DNA of 5,637 nucleotides from Acidobacteriota bacterium (lineage in GTDB: Bacteria > Acidobacteriota > Thermoanaerobaculia > Thermoanaerobaculales > Sulfomarinibacteraceae), in assembly GCA_030637805.1 (NCBI GenBank), contig DAOWFV010000098.1, forward strand, positions 1 through 5,637, in the 5' to 3' direction. Position 1 is the first letter of the stretch, and each line of letters opens with the position of its first letter. The position numbers and the translations under genes were made by a program. Under the pieces are notes generated by a model that was not told the DNA's origin, did no database searches, and saw only the letters and a list, made by a program, of their open reading frames with translations. This document shows positions 1 through 5,616 of the stretch, piece by piece.

Positions 1-1056
1 CGGCTGATGGCGGCGGATGCGGTGGTCTACGATCGTCTCGCTGCCGCCGCGCTGCCATGTGATCTGGCGCCCGAGGTGGAGCTCCATCCGGTTGGAAAGG
101 TCGCGGGGACCCACCCGGTGCCGCAGGAGGAGATCAACGCCCTCCTGGTCCTGTTAGCCCGCGACGGGAAGAAAGTCGTCCGCCTCAAGGGTGGCGACCC
201 GTACGTCTTCGGTCGCGGTAGCGAGGAGGCGGAGGTCTTGGCAGCCGAGAGCATCCCGTTCGAGGTCGTCCCCGGCGTCACGTCAGGGGTGGCGGCACTG
301 GCCTGGGCGGGCATTCCGGCAACCCACCGCCGTGAGGCGGTTCGCCTGACCCTGCTCACCGCCCACGAGGCGATCAAGAGCGACGGCCCGCAGGTGCGCT
401 GGGACCTGTTGGCCGCGGATCCTCATGCCACCTTGGTGGGCTACATGGGGGTCACTGCCCTGCCGCAGGTAGTGGCGAAGCTGCTCGAGGCGGGGATGGA
501 TCCGGAAACGCCGGCCGCCATGGTCGAGCAGGGAACCACCGCCGCTCAACGACGGGTGGTGGCGACGCTTGCGAAGCTTCCGGGGGCCGTCGAGCAGGCC
601 GGCCTGCAACCCCCGGCCGTTTTTGCCATCGGCCCTACGGTGGAACATGCAGAGGTGCTGGACTGGTATTCGCAGCTTCCCCTGGCTGGACACCGTCTGC
701 TGGTTCCGGCCAACGGCCTCGATCTGGCTGACCGCCTGGAGGTGGCGGGAGCGGAGCTGGTGCTCCTGCCGCTGCCGGTGACGCCGGCGGCGCGGGTGGT
801 GATGGGGGCCCTGCCGCTGACCGGATGTGTGGTCAGGAGCGCCGCCGAGGTGGATTGGCTGGATGAGGAGCGCGGAGGTCCGGGATGGGAGGAGGGAGTC
901 ACCGCCTGGTGTGTCGGGCGCGAGGCGGCTGAGCGTGCTCGGGAGCGGGGATGGCCCCAGGTGCACGAGATCGCAGCAGGAGTCGACAGTGCCGAGATCG
1001 CGGCGCAGATCGCCGGCGGTGCGGGAGCGGGTTCAACGGAGCGGCCTCCGCGATGA
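1..1056 (+). CDS. cobA: Uroporphyrinogen-III C-methyltransferase (CobA/SUMT) with a short C-terminal HemD-like module, 5' partial
   Basis: SUMT methylates uroporphyrinogen III at C2 and C7 with S-adenosylmethionine to give precorrin-2, the branch point to siroheme, cobalamin and other modified tetrapyrroles; it is cytosolic. The reading frame is open at base 1 (R-L before the first visible Met at 7). The family's N-terminal glycine-rich SAM motif is absent, so about 20-25 residues lie outside the window. Counting from Met 7, family motifs appear in order: GGDPYVFGRG (62-71), VPGVTS (88-93), GIPATHR (102-108), TLVGYMGV (142-149), VEQGTTAAQR (173-182) and PPAVFAIG (202-209). After residue ~224 comes a ~115-residue extension. 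It begins PLAGHRLLV and ends like HemD (ERARERGWPQV, then DSAEIAAQI). This resembles uroporphyrinogen-III synthase but is about half the usual ~250 residues. The methyltransferase call is firm; HemD activity is doubtful. The stop overlaps the next start as ATGA. Confidence 0.93.
   Translation, partial: RLMAADAVVYDRLAAAALPCDLAPEVELHPVGKVAGTHPVPQEEINALLVLLARDGKKVVRLKGGDPYVFGRGSEEAEVLAAESIPFEVVPGVTSGVAALAWAGIPATHRREAVRLTLLTAHEAIKSDGPQVRWDLLAADPHATLVGYMGVTALPQVVAKLLEAGMDPETPAAMVEQGTTAAQRRVVATLAKLPGAVEQAGLQPPAVFAIGPTVEHAEVLDWYSQLPLAGHRLLVPANGLDLADRLEVAGAELVLLPLPVTPAARVVMGALPLTGCVVRSAAEVDWLDEERGGPGWEEGVTAWCVGREAAERARERGWPQVHEIAAGVDSAEIAAQIAGGAGAGSTERPPR
1038..1041 (+). promoter_or_regulatory. Ribosome binding site of the histidine kinase
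   Basis: GGAG lies 11 nt before the ATG at 1053. It sits inside the end of cobA, so the kinase is translated from the cobA message. It supports the 1053 start over an upstream in-frame ATG at 951. Initiating at 951 would add 34 Arg-rich residues encoded entirely within the cobA frame, in front of the natural membrane anchor. Confidence 0.5.
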
Positions 1057-2525
1057 TCAAGCTCGGTCTGCGGATTCGCTTCTTCCTCTACTCCAACACC
1101 CTGATTGCGGTGACCATGACCCTGGTCACGATTTTTGGCGCGATGCACGAACGGCGAACCCTCAACGAGGCCATCATCAGCCGTGGGCGGAGCATCGTCG
1201 AGGCAATGGCGATACCCGTTTCCGCCGCCCTCAAACACGATCCGTCCGGAGAGGCGGGGGAGATCCGGCTGATCGAGGACTACATTTCGGAGATCTCGGC
1301 CCACAACCATGACGTCATGCGGTATGCAATCGTCACGGACGCCGAGGGCTTCGTGATGCACTCCAGCCGGGGAGATCTCGTGGGCGGCGCGTTCGAGCGC
1401 GCTTTAGGACCGGGAGATGCGGGAAGCGGGCCCCAGGTTGCCGATGATCTGACCGGGACCGGGGAGGACCTCCTCGAGGTTCGTGCCGCCCTCACCGACG
1501 CCGACGAGTTCTTGGGTTCACTGGCTGTGGGGTTTTCGCTGGAACCGATCGAGCAACAGGTGCGGGAGGTGGCCGGCAAGGCTGCCCTGGTGGCGCTGGT
1601 GCTGATGCTCGGCAACTCGATCATGACCGCGCTCTACGTCGAGACTCTCATTCGCCCGATCATCAACCTCAACCAGACCATGAAGCGGGCGGGAATGGGG
1701 AACCTCACCGTCCGTGCGCCTGTGCGGCGGGGCGACGAGGTAGCCGAGCTCTCGGACGTCTTCAACCGCATGATGGATGAGCTCGAGGCCTCACAAGCGC
1801 GGGAGGAGCTACACCGGGCCCAGCTCGCCCATACCGAGAAGATGGCCGCGGTGGGCACCCTGGCGGCGGGCGTGGCGCATGAGGTCAACAATCCGCTCGC
1901 GGGGGTTCTTGCGAGCATCGAGAATCTGCGCAGCCACCCCGACGACGAGGAGATGCGTGATCGCTACCTTGGTCTCATCGCCGACGGACTCAATCGCATC
2001 GAGCGCACCGTGGCCAACCTCCTGAACTTCGCCCGCCAACGCGAGATCCGGCTCGAGCCCACCTCCGTCAATCACAACCTCCACCACGTGGTGGAGCTGG
2101 TAGGCTATCAGTTGCGGGTCGCCGGCGTGGGGGTGAAGTTCGATCTCGATGATGCAGACGCGATCGTTCTCGCCGATCACTTTCAGATGGAGCAGCTCTT
2201 CCTCAACCTGGTGCTCAACGCCCTCGACGCCATGCCTGAAGGAGGAACCTTGTACCTCAGGACGCGGGTTCGCGGCGGCAGGGTGATCGTCGAGGTCCGG
2301 GACACCGGGGCCGGGATCCCGACCGAGATTCGTGACCGGATCTTCGATCCCTTCTTCACCACCCGTGAGGTGGGTGAAGGTACCGGGCTCGGGCTGGCGG
2401 TCAGCAGCAGAATCGTGGAAGCCCATGGGGGTAAGATCGAGCTGGAAACCAAGGTCGGTCGGGGATCGACCTTTCGCGTGATTCTGACCGCCATGCGGGA
2501 GTACGGGCGCGGGGGAGAAGCGTGA
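1053..2525 (+). CDS. Membrane sensor histidine kinase (Cache-like sensor, HAMP, HisKA, HATPase_c)
   Basis: This 490-residue inner-membrane kinase senses an unknown extracytoplasmic signal and should phosphorylate the response regulator encoded next. Helix TM1 is ~10-30 and TM2 ~175-198. They enclose a ~145-residue periplasmic region with YAIVTDAEGFVMHSS (91-105) and a pre-TM2 segment LGSLAVGFSLEPI (154-166), typical of single Cache/PDC-type sensors. HAMP spans ~199-252. The HisKA helix carries the phosphoacceptor His276 in AHEVNNP. The ATPase domain shows the N box (NLVLNALDA, 385-393), G1 DTGAGIP (417-423), F box FDPFFTT (431-437) and G2 GEGTGLGL (441-448). All catalytic boxes are intact. 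ATG 1053 overlaps the cobA stop (ATGA), and the stop overlaps the regulator start (TGATG), which implies coupled translation. The NtrB/AtoS/ZraS-like arrangement is clear; the ligand cannot be read from sequence. Confidence 0.95.
   Translation: MIKLGLRIRFFLYSNTLIAVTMTLVTIFGAMHERRTLNEAIISRGRSIVEAMAIPVSAALKHDPSGEAGEIRLIEDYISEISAHNHDVMRYAIVTDAEGFVMHSSRGDLVGGAFERALGPGDAGSGPQVADDLTGTGEDLLEVRAALTDADEFLGSLAVGFSLEPIEQQVREVAGKAALVALVLMLGNSIMTALYVETLIRPIINLNQTMKRAGMGNLTVRAPVRRGDEVAELSDVFNRMMDELEASQAREELHRAQLAHTEKMAAVGTLAAGVAHEVNNPLAGVLASIENLRSHPDDEEMRDRYLGLIADGLNRIERTVANLLNFARQREIRLEPTSVNHNLHHVVELVGYQLRVAGVGVKFDLDDADAIVLADHFQMEQLFLNLVLNALDAMPEGGTLYLRTRVRGGRVIVEVRDTGAGIPTEIRDRIFDPFFTTREVGEGTGLGLAVSSRIVEAHGGKIELETKVGRGSTFRVILTAMREYGRGGEA
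2511..2517 (+). promoter_or_regulatory. Ribosome binding site of the response regulator, deciding its start
   Basis: A purine-rich GGGGGAG precedes two adjacent possible starts, GTG 2522 and ATG 2525. From its GGAG end the spacing is 4 nt to the GTG and 7 nt to the ATG. ATG 2525 is therefore preferred; it also forms the TGATG overlap with the kinase stop. Confidence 0.6.
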
Positions 2526-3901
2526 TGAAGATTTGCGGGCACCGCTTGTTGATTGTCGAGGACGAGCCCCTGCTGCGCATCACCATGGCCGATGCCCTGC
2601 GAAAGGAGGGGTGGGTGGTGGACGTGGCCGAGGACGGGGTCAAGGGCGCCGCCCTCTTCGAGCAGCACGTGCACGACCTTATCCTCACCGATCTGGTGAT
2701 GCCGCGCCTCGGCGGAATGGACCTGCTCAAGCGGATCAAGGCTCTGCAGCCGGACACCACGGTGGTGATCATCACCGCTCACGGCACGGTGGATCGCGCC
2801 GTGGAGGCGATGCGCGAAGGCGCCGCGGATTTCATCGCCAAGCCCTTCTCGATGGCGCAGCTGGTCGTGCGTCTGAGCAACGTCTGTTCGGTGCGCATCC
2901 TGCGCGAGCAGAACGTGCGCCTCCAGGCCCAGCTCGAGCAGCGCCACTCGTACTCGAACATCATCGGCAAGTCCAAGCCCATGCAGGAGGTCTTCGACCT
3001 CATCCGACTGGTGGCTGACTCGGATGCCTCGGTCATCGTTCACGGCGAGAGCGGCACCGGCAAGGAGATGGTGGCCTCGGCCGTCCACTTCAACTCCCGA
3101 CGCCGCGCCAAACCCTATATTCGGGTCAGCTGCGCTTCCCTGCCCGAGTCGTTGATCGAGTCCGAGCTCTTCGGCTTCGAGAAGGGCGCCTTCACAGGAG
3201 CCAGTGAGCGCCGCATCGGCCGTTTCGAAGCCGCCAGCGGAGGAACTCTCTTCCTCGACGAGATCGGCGAGCTTCCACTGACGTTTCAGGTGAAGCTGCT
3301 GCGGGTGCTTCAAGAGCAACAGATCGAACGCCTCGGCTCCAACCGGCCGATCGACATCGACGTACGGATCGTCTCAGCCTCGCTCCGTCCCCTCGAGGAA
3401 GAGATCCGCGGCGGCCGTTTTCGCGAGGACCTCTACTTCCGGGTCAACACCGTTGCCATCCACCTGCCGCCGCTGCGCGATCGCCGGGTCGACATCCCTC
3501 TCCTCGCCGAGACATTTCTGCAGGAGTTCGCGACCGATCGGATGCGCGAGATCGCGGGTTTCACCGATGGCGTGACCGAGCTCTTCGAGACCTACGCGTG
3601 GCCGGGCAACGTTCGCGAGCTGCGCAACGTCGTGGAGCGCGCCGTTCTCTTCTGTCGCGGTTCCCAGGTGACCATCGACGATCTTCCGCCAAGCCTCAGA
3701 GGGGACGCCCCGGAGGCGGCGATCGGTGAGCCCGCTCGGGTGATTCCGATGCAAAAGGCGGTTCTAGGTGCGGAGACCGAGGCCATTCGCGCCGCGCTTG
3801 CCGCTACCCAGGGACGTCGTGCGGAGGCCGCCGAGCTTCTCGGCATCAGCCGCAAGACCTTGTGGGAGAAGATCAAGACCCTCGAAATATCAGTTGATTG
3901 A
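2525..3901 (+). CDS. NtrC-family sigma-54-dependent response regulator
   Basis: This is a 458-residue cytosolic transcription activator that, when phosphorylated, should open sigma-54 RNA polymerase promoters. The receiver domain (~7-120) has the acidic pair E12/D13, phosphoacceptor D56, T84 and K106, all intact. A short coiled linker (~122-140) leads to the AAA+ domain: Walker A GESGTGK (174-180), sigma-54 contact loop GAFTGA (221-226), Walker B FLDEIGE (243-249), FREDLYFRVN with the arginine finger (299-308) and sensor II WPGNVREL (359-366). The C-terminal Fis-type helix-turn-helix (~416-455) contains AAELLGISRKTLWEKI. Length and order match AtoC/ZraR/NtrC relatives. The gene lies directly after its presumed kinase with overlapping stop and start (an alternative GTG start is 2522). 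No -24/-12 element is visible in the adjacent intergenic region, so the regulated promoters probably lie elsewhere. The stop codon lies within a hairpin. Confidence 0.96.
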   Translation: MKICGHRLLIVEDEPLLRITMADALRKEGWVVDVAEDGVKGAALFEQHVHDLILTDLVMPRLGGMDLLKRIKALQPDTTVVIITAHGTVDRAVEAMREGAADFIAKPFSMAQLVVRLSNVCSVRILREQNVRLQAQLEQRHSYSNIIGKSKPMQEVFDLIRLVADSDASVIVHGESGTGKEMVASAVHFNSRRRAKPYIRVSCASLPESLIESELFGFEKGAFTGASERRIGRFEAASGGTLFLDEIGELPLTFQVKLLRVLQEQQIERLGSNRPIDIDVRIVSASLRPLEEEIRGGRFREDLYFRVNTVAIHLPPLRDRRVDIPLLAETFLQEFATDRMREIAGFTDGVTELFETYAWPGNVRELRNVVERAVLFCRGSQVTIDDLPPSLRGDAPEAAIGEPARVIPMQKAVLGAETEAIRAALAATQGRRAEAAELLGISRKTLWEKIKTLEISVD

Positions 3902-3920
3902 ACCTCACTCCGGGTTCAAT
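3897..3920. repeat. Small inverted repeat across the regulator stop codon
   Basis: Perfect 8-bp arms ATTGAACC (3897-3904) and GGTTCAAT (3913-3920) flank an 8-nt loop; a G-T wobble could add one more pair. The arm contains the TGA stop of the response regulator. No T-run follows, so it is not a standard intrinsic terminator. It shares bases with the larger inverted repeat that follows, so the two folds exclude each other. Confidence 0.6.
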
Positions 3921-4014
3921 TCTCGGCCTCATATTCACGACACGAAGCTCTCTCCTGAGTAAAGCCACCGGGTGTTTGTCGTGAATCTGAGGCCGAGAAC
4001 TGAAAAATGAGGTT
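3901..4014. repeat. Long imperfect inverted repeat in the regulator-porin intergenic region
   Basis: The core arms are 23 nt each, 3920-3942 and 3977-3999, complementary at 22 of 23 positions, with a 34-nt spacer. Each core arm contains TTCTCGGCCTCAT or its complement, then ATTCACGACA or TGTCGTGAAT. Pairing continues outward as TTCA (3915-3918) with TGAA (4001-4004), and AACCTCA (3901-3907) with TGAGGTT (4008-4014), separated by unpaired bulges. Possible roles are an mRNA 3'-end stabiliser, a boundary between the kinase-regulator operon and the porin, a small non-autonomous mobile element, or a protein-binding palindrome. No U-tract follows on either strand and no coding capacity is seen inside. 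The repeat itself is certain; its function is not known. Confidence 0.85.
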
Positions 4015-4030
4015 TGCGACGAAAAGCAGG

Positions 4031-4050
4031 AGCTTCAGATTTGTGAAGCT
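4031..4050. repeat. Hairpin upstream of the porin promoter candidate
   Basis: Perfect 7-bp arms AGCTTCA (4031-4037) and TGAAGCT (4044-4050) flank a 6-nt loop. It lies about 17 bp upstream of the candidate -10 box, so it could be an operator overlapping the -35 region or simply a small RNA hairpin. No T-run follows it. Confidence 0.5.
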
Positions 4051-4072
4051 TCCCACAACCCCTGGTTATACT
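4041..4072 (+). promoter_or_regulatory. Candidate sigma-70-type promoter of the porin
   Basis: TATACT (4067-4072) matches the -10 consensus at five of six positions and would start transcription near 4079, about 20 nt before the porin ATG. The best -35-like hexamer is TTGTGA (4041-4046) with a 20-bp spacer, which is long and weak, so activator help is plausible. The hairpin at 4031-4050 overlaps the -35 position. This is a guess from consensus only. Confidence 0.35.
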
Positions 4073-4086
4073 TGATCGACCGAGGT

Positions 4087-4092
4087 TGGAGG
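4087..4092 (+). promoter_or_regulatory. Ribosome binding site of the porin
   Basis: TGGAGG ends 7 nt before the ATG at 4100, a strong Shine-Dalgarno at ideal spacing. It fixes the start just ahead of the signal peptide. Confidence 0.75.
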
Positions 4093-4099
4093 CGCGCCG

Positions 4100-5455
4100 A
4101 TGAGGGTCCTGCAGACGTGGATCGTGCTGCTCGCCATGGCGGTGGCGGCTCCCCAGCTGGCAGCCGAAGAAACGGAGCCGAACTCCAAAAAAGCCTTGCG
4201 TCTCTTTTACGATCGAGGATTCCGACTCGGCTCGGCCGAGGACAAGTTCTCGCTGCGGATCAACGGGTTGCTCCAGGTGCGCTACACCTATGTCGACTAC
4301 GACCCGGCCGTCCGCCATAACCAGAGCGACTACTCCAACTTCTACGTGCGCCGAGCCAGGCTCTACTTCACCGGGCATGCCGCCGACCCGCGCTTCACCT
4401 ACTTCATTCACATCCAGCTCGAGCCGAGCCAGGGTCTGAAGGCAAACGACATGTGGGTGGAGTACAGGTTCTCCGACATGCTGCGCCTCGGCGCCGGACG
4501 CAACAAGATCGCTTACGGGCTCGAGTTCATGAACTCGGGATCTGCGCTGGGAATGGTGGACCGGTCGGTCATGTACGGTGAGACCGACATAGATGTCGGT
4601 CGGGTCGATGATCCCGGCCCGCGCTATCCCGGCGGCGGAACCTCACGTTTCGGTCTCAACTGGCATGCGGTCACGGGCTTTTCGGTCGGCGGATTGACGT
4701 TGTACCGCTCGCTCGGGGTTCAGCTCCAGGGTCGCAGCGGGTCCGTCTCCACGCCGACCTTCGAGTACCAGGCGGGGCTGTGGCAGGGGAGCGGTACGGG
4801 GAGCCTGTCGAATCGGGGGAACGGCCACCTCTATTCAATGCGGGTCGGCTACCACCCGTGGGGATGGGTCGACTGGCGGGTTGTCGGGGATGTCGACGAT
4901 ACAGAGCACTTCAAGCTCGGGGTCTTGGCTTCAGCCTATGTGAACTCGGATGACCAGGGTGGAGGATTTGACGAAGGTGGTCACAACCTGGCCGCCATGG
5001 CCCGTTACCGAGGCTGGTCGGTGGACATCGAGTGGGGGACCGAAAGGTCCGACTACGATCTCTTTGCCGAGGATTTCGAGCGTGAAGGGTGGCGGGCGAG
5101 TGTCGGCTGGTTCGTGGTCCCTGCTCGATGGGAGGTTCGTGCGCGTTATGCCGAAATCCAGCGGCTCAGGCGCCCCACCTATCAAAGTGCAGTGGATTCG
5201 GGTCTCGGGATTCCCGAGGTCTGGGACGGAGAGGACTGGACGCCGGCCCTGGAGTCGAAGATCTCGGAGACATCGGTTGCCCTGAGCTATCGGTTGCCGG
5301 GTTGGCGTAACAAGCTGATGCTCGATCTCTCTCGCCTCGAGCGGCAGTTCGCCGCCGATCCTGATGCGGTGATCGACGGTCAGCCGTCACCGGTCCCTCG
5401 CCACCCTGACCAGGTCGACTGGCGCGTCCGCGCCATGGTGCAGCTAGTCTTTTAG
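4100..5455 (+). CDS. Outer-membrane porin, OprP/OprO (phosphate-selective porin) superfamily
   Basis: This 451-residue protein should form a beta-barrel channel in the outer membrane. A Sec signal peptide is clear: R2, hydrophobic core ~7-20, likely cleavage after A22 in QLAA. The mature part opens with the OprP-type signature, GFRLGSAEDKFSLRINGLLQVRY (39-61, shown here only as a guide to position), followed by FYVRRARLYFTG (81-92), LKANDMWVEYRF (113-124), and LRLGAGRNKIAYGLEF (128-143). The rest alternates aromatic and polar residues as in amphipathic strands, with glycine- and acid-rich loops (~170-182, ~282-295). The chain ends in MVQLVF, with the terminal Phe expected of a BAM-assembled barrel. 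Phosphate or pyrophosphate selectivity cannot be inferred: this superfamily is broad and the polyanion-binding lysine ladder is not evident. It is preceded by its own RBS and a possible promoter, and is likely monocistronic. Confidence 0.85.
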   Translation: MRVLQTWIVLLAMAVAAPQLAAEETEPNSKKALRLFYDRGFRLGSAEDKFSLRINGLLQVRYTYVDYDPAVRHNQSDYSNFYVRRARLYFTGHAADPRFTYFIHIQLEPSQGLKANDMWVEYRFSDMLRLGAGRNKIAYGLEFMNSGSALGMVDRSVMYGETDIDVGRVDDPGPRYPGGGTSRFGLNWHAVTGFSVGGLTLYRSLGVQLQGRSGSVSTPTFEYQAGLWQGSGTGSLSNRGNGHLYSMRVGYHPWGWVDWRVVGDVDDTEHFKLGVLASAYVNSDDQGGGFDEGGHNLAAMARYRGWSVDIEWGTERSDYDLFAEDFEREGWRASVGWFVVPARWEVRARYAEIQRLRRPTYQSAVDSGLGIPEVWDGEDWTPALESKISETSVALSYRLPGWRNKLMLDLSRLERQFAADPDAVIDGQPSPVPRHPDQVDWRVRAMVQLVF

Positions 5456-5483
5456 TTTTGAGTTCTTAGTTTTGAGTTTTGAG
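5449..5483. repeat. T-rich heptad tandem repeat starting in the porin stop codon
   Basis: Five consecutive 7-nt units in exact register: CTTTTAG (5449-5455), TTTTGAG (5456-5462), TTCTTAG (5463-5469), TTTTGAG (5470-5476) and TTTTGAG (5477-5483). Three are identical and two differ at two positions. The first unit contains the porin's last codon (TTT, Phe) and its TAG stop. The base composition contrasts sharply with the GC-rich surroundings. No hairpin precedes it, so it is not a standard terminator in the + direction. Function is unknown. Confidence 0.8.
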
Positions 5484-5484
5484 T

Positions 5485-5509
5485 TACTGGCACCCGCAGG
5501 GTGCGAGTA
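5485..5509 (+). repeat. REP-like hairpin, copy 1
   Basis: GCACCC (5490-5495) pairs perfectly with GGGTGC (5499-5504) across a GCA triloop. After a G-G mismatch, TACT (5485-5488) pairs with AGTA (5506-5509), giving 10 bp in all. It immediately follows the heptad repeat. A second diverged copy lies at 5597-5616 in the same orientation. Confidence 0.75.
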
Positions 5510-5519
5510 CGTCCGGTCA

Positions 5520-5592
5520 ACCCGCCGACGGGAGCGGATGTGGCCGCAGCCGGGGATCGCCGGCGAGCGGCCACCCGCTCACGGTGGTGGGT
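5520..5592. repeat. Large multi-step stem-loop downstream of the porin
   Basis: Nested arms share nearly one centre: ACCCGCC (5520-5526) with GGTGGGT (5586-5592, one G-T); GAGCGG (5532-5537) with CCGCTC (5575-5580); GTGGCCGC (5540-5547) with GCGGCCAC (5567-5574); GCCGG (5549-5553) with CCGGC (5560-5564), closing a 6-nt loop. The inner 49 nt contain 19 Watson-Crick pairs interrupted only by a 2-nt bulge and a small internal loop. It may end or stabilise the porin mRNA, or be part of a mobile palindromic element or structured RNA. No long T-run follows directly. Confidence 0.75.
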
Positions 5593-5596
5593 CACG

Positions 5597-5616
5597 GCGC
5601 TCGCAGGGCGCCAGTA
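5597..5616 (+). repeat. REP-like hairpin, copy 2
   Basis: GCGCTC (5597-5602), GCA loop, GGGCGC (5606-5611): the same 6-bp stem and triloop as copy 1, with one G-T wobble, followed by AGTA (5613-5616) as in copy 1. Over 20 aligned bases 16 match copy 1, and one base-pair change (A-T to G-C) keeps the stem. A pyrimidine run (CCCTTTCTTTC, 5622-5632) follows at a short distance, so weak terminator activity is possible. Confidence 0.65.

Noticed and set aside
951..1052. Upstream in-frame start at 951 for the histidine kinase
   Set aside because: It would add 34 Arg-rich residues encoded inside cobA in front of a natural membrane anchor; ATG 1053 overlaps the cobA stop and has an RBS.
2183..3319. 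Long minus-strand open frame of 378 residues opposite the kinase and regulator
   Set aside because: It is a GC-rich antisense shadow. The + strand here carries complete kinase and NtrC motifs, and the antisense translation is Leu/His/Arg-rich without recognisable domains.
3920..3999. Intergenic inverted repeat as a rho-independent terminator
   Set aside because: There is no U-tract after the stem on either strand and the 34-nt loop is too long for a typical terminator.
3901..4014. CRISPR array or repeat-spacer structure
   Set aside because: There is a single inverted pair, not regularly spaced direct repeats, and no cas gene is present.
4084..4097. GG-N10-GC match as a sigma-54 promoter for the porin
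   Set aside because: It overlaps the porin Shine-Dalgarno, leaves no room for a transcript leader, and lacks the rest of the -24/-12 consensus.
3935..4411. Minus-strand open frame of 158 residues across the intergenic inverted repeat into the porin
   Set aside because: It overlaps the porin signal peptide and first strands and has no recognisable motif; it arises from GC-rich antisense coding bias.
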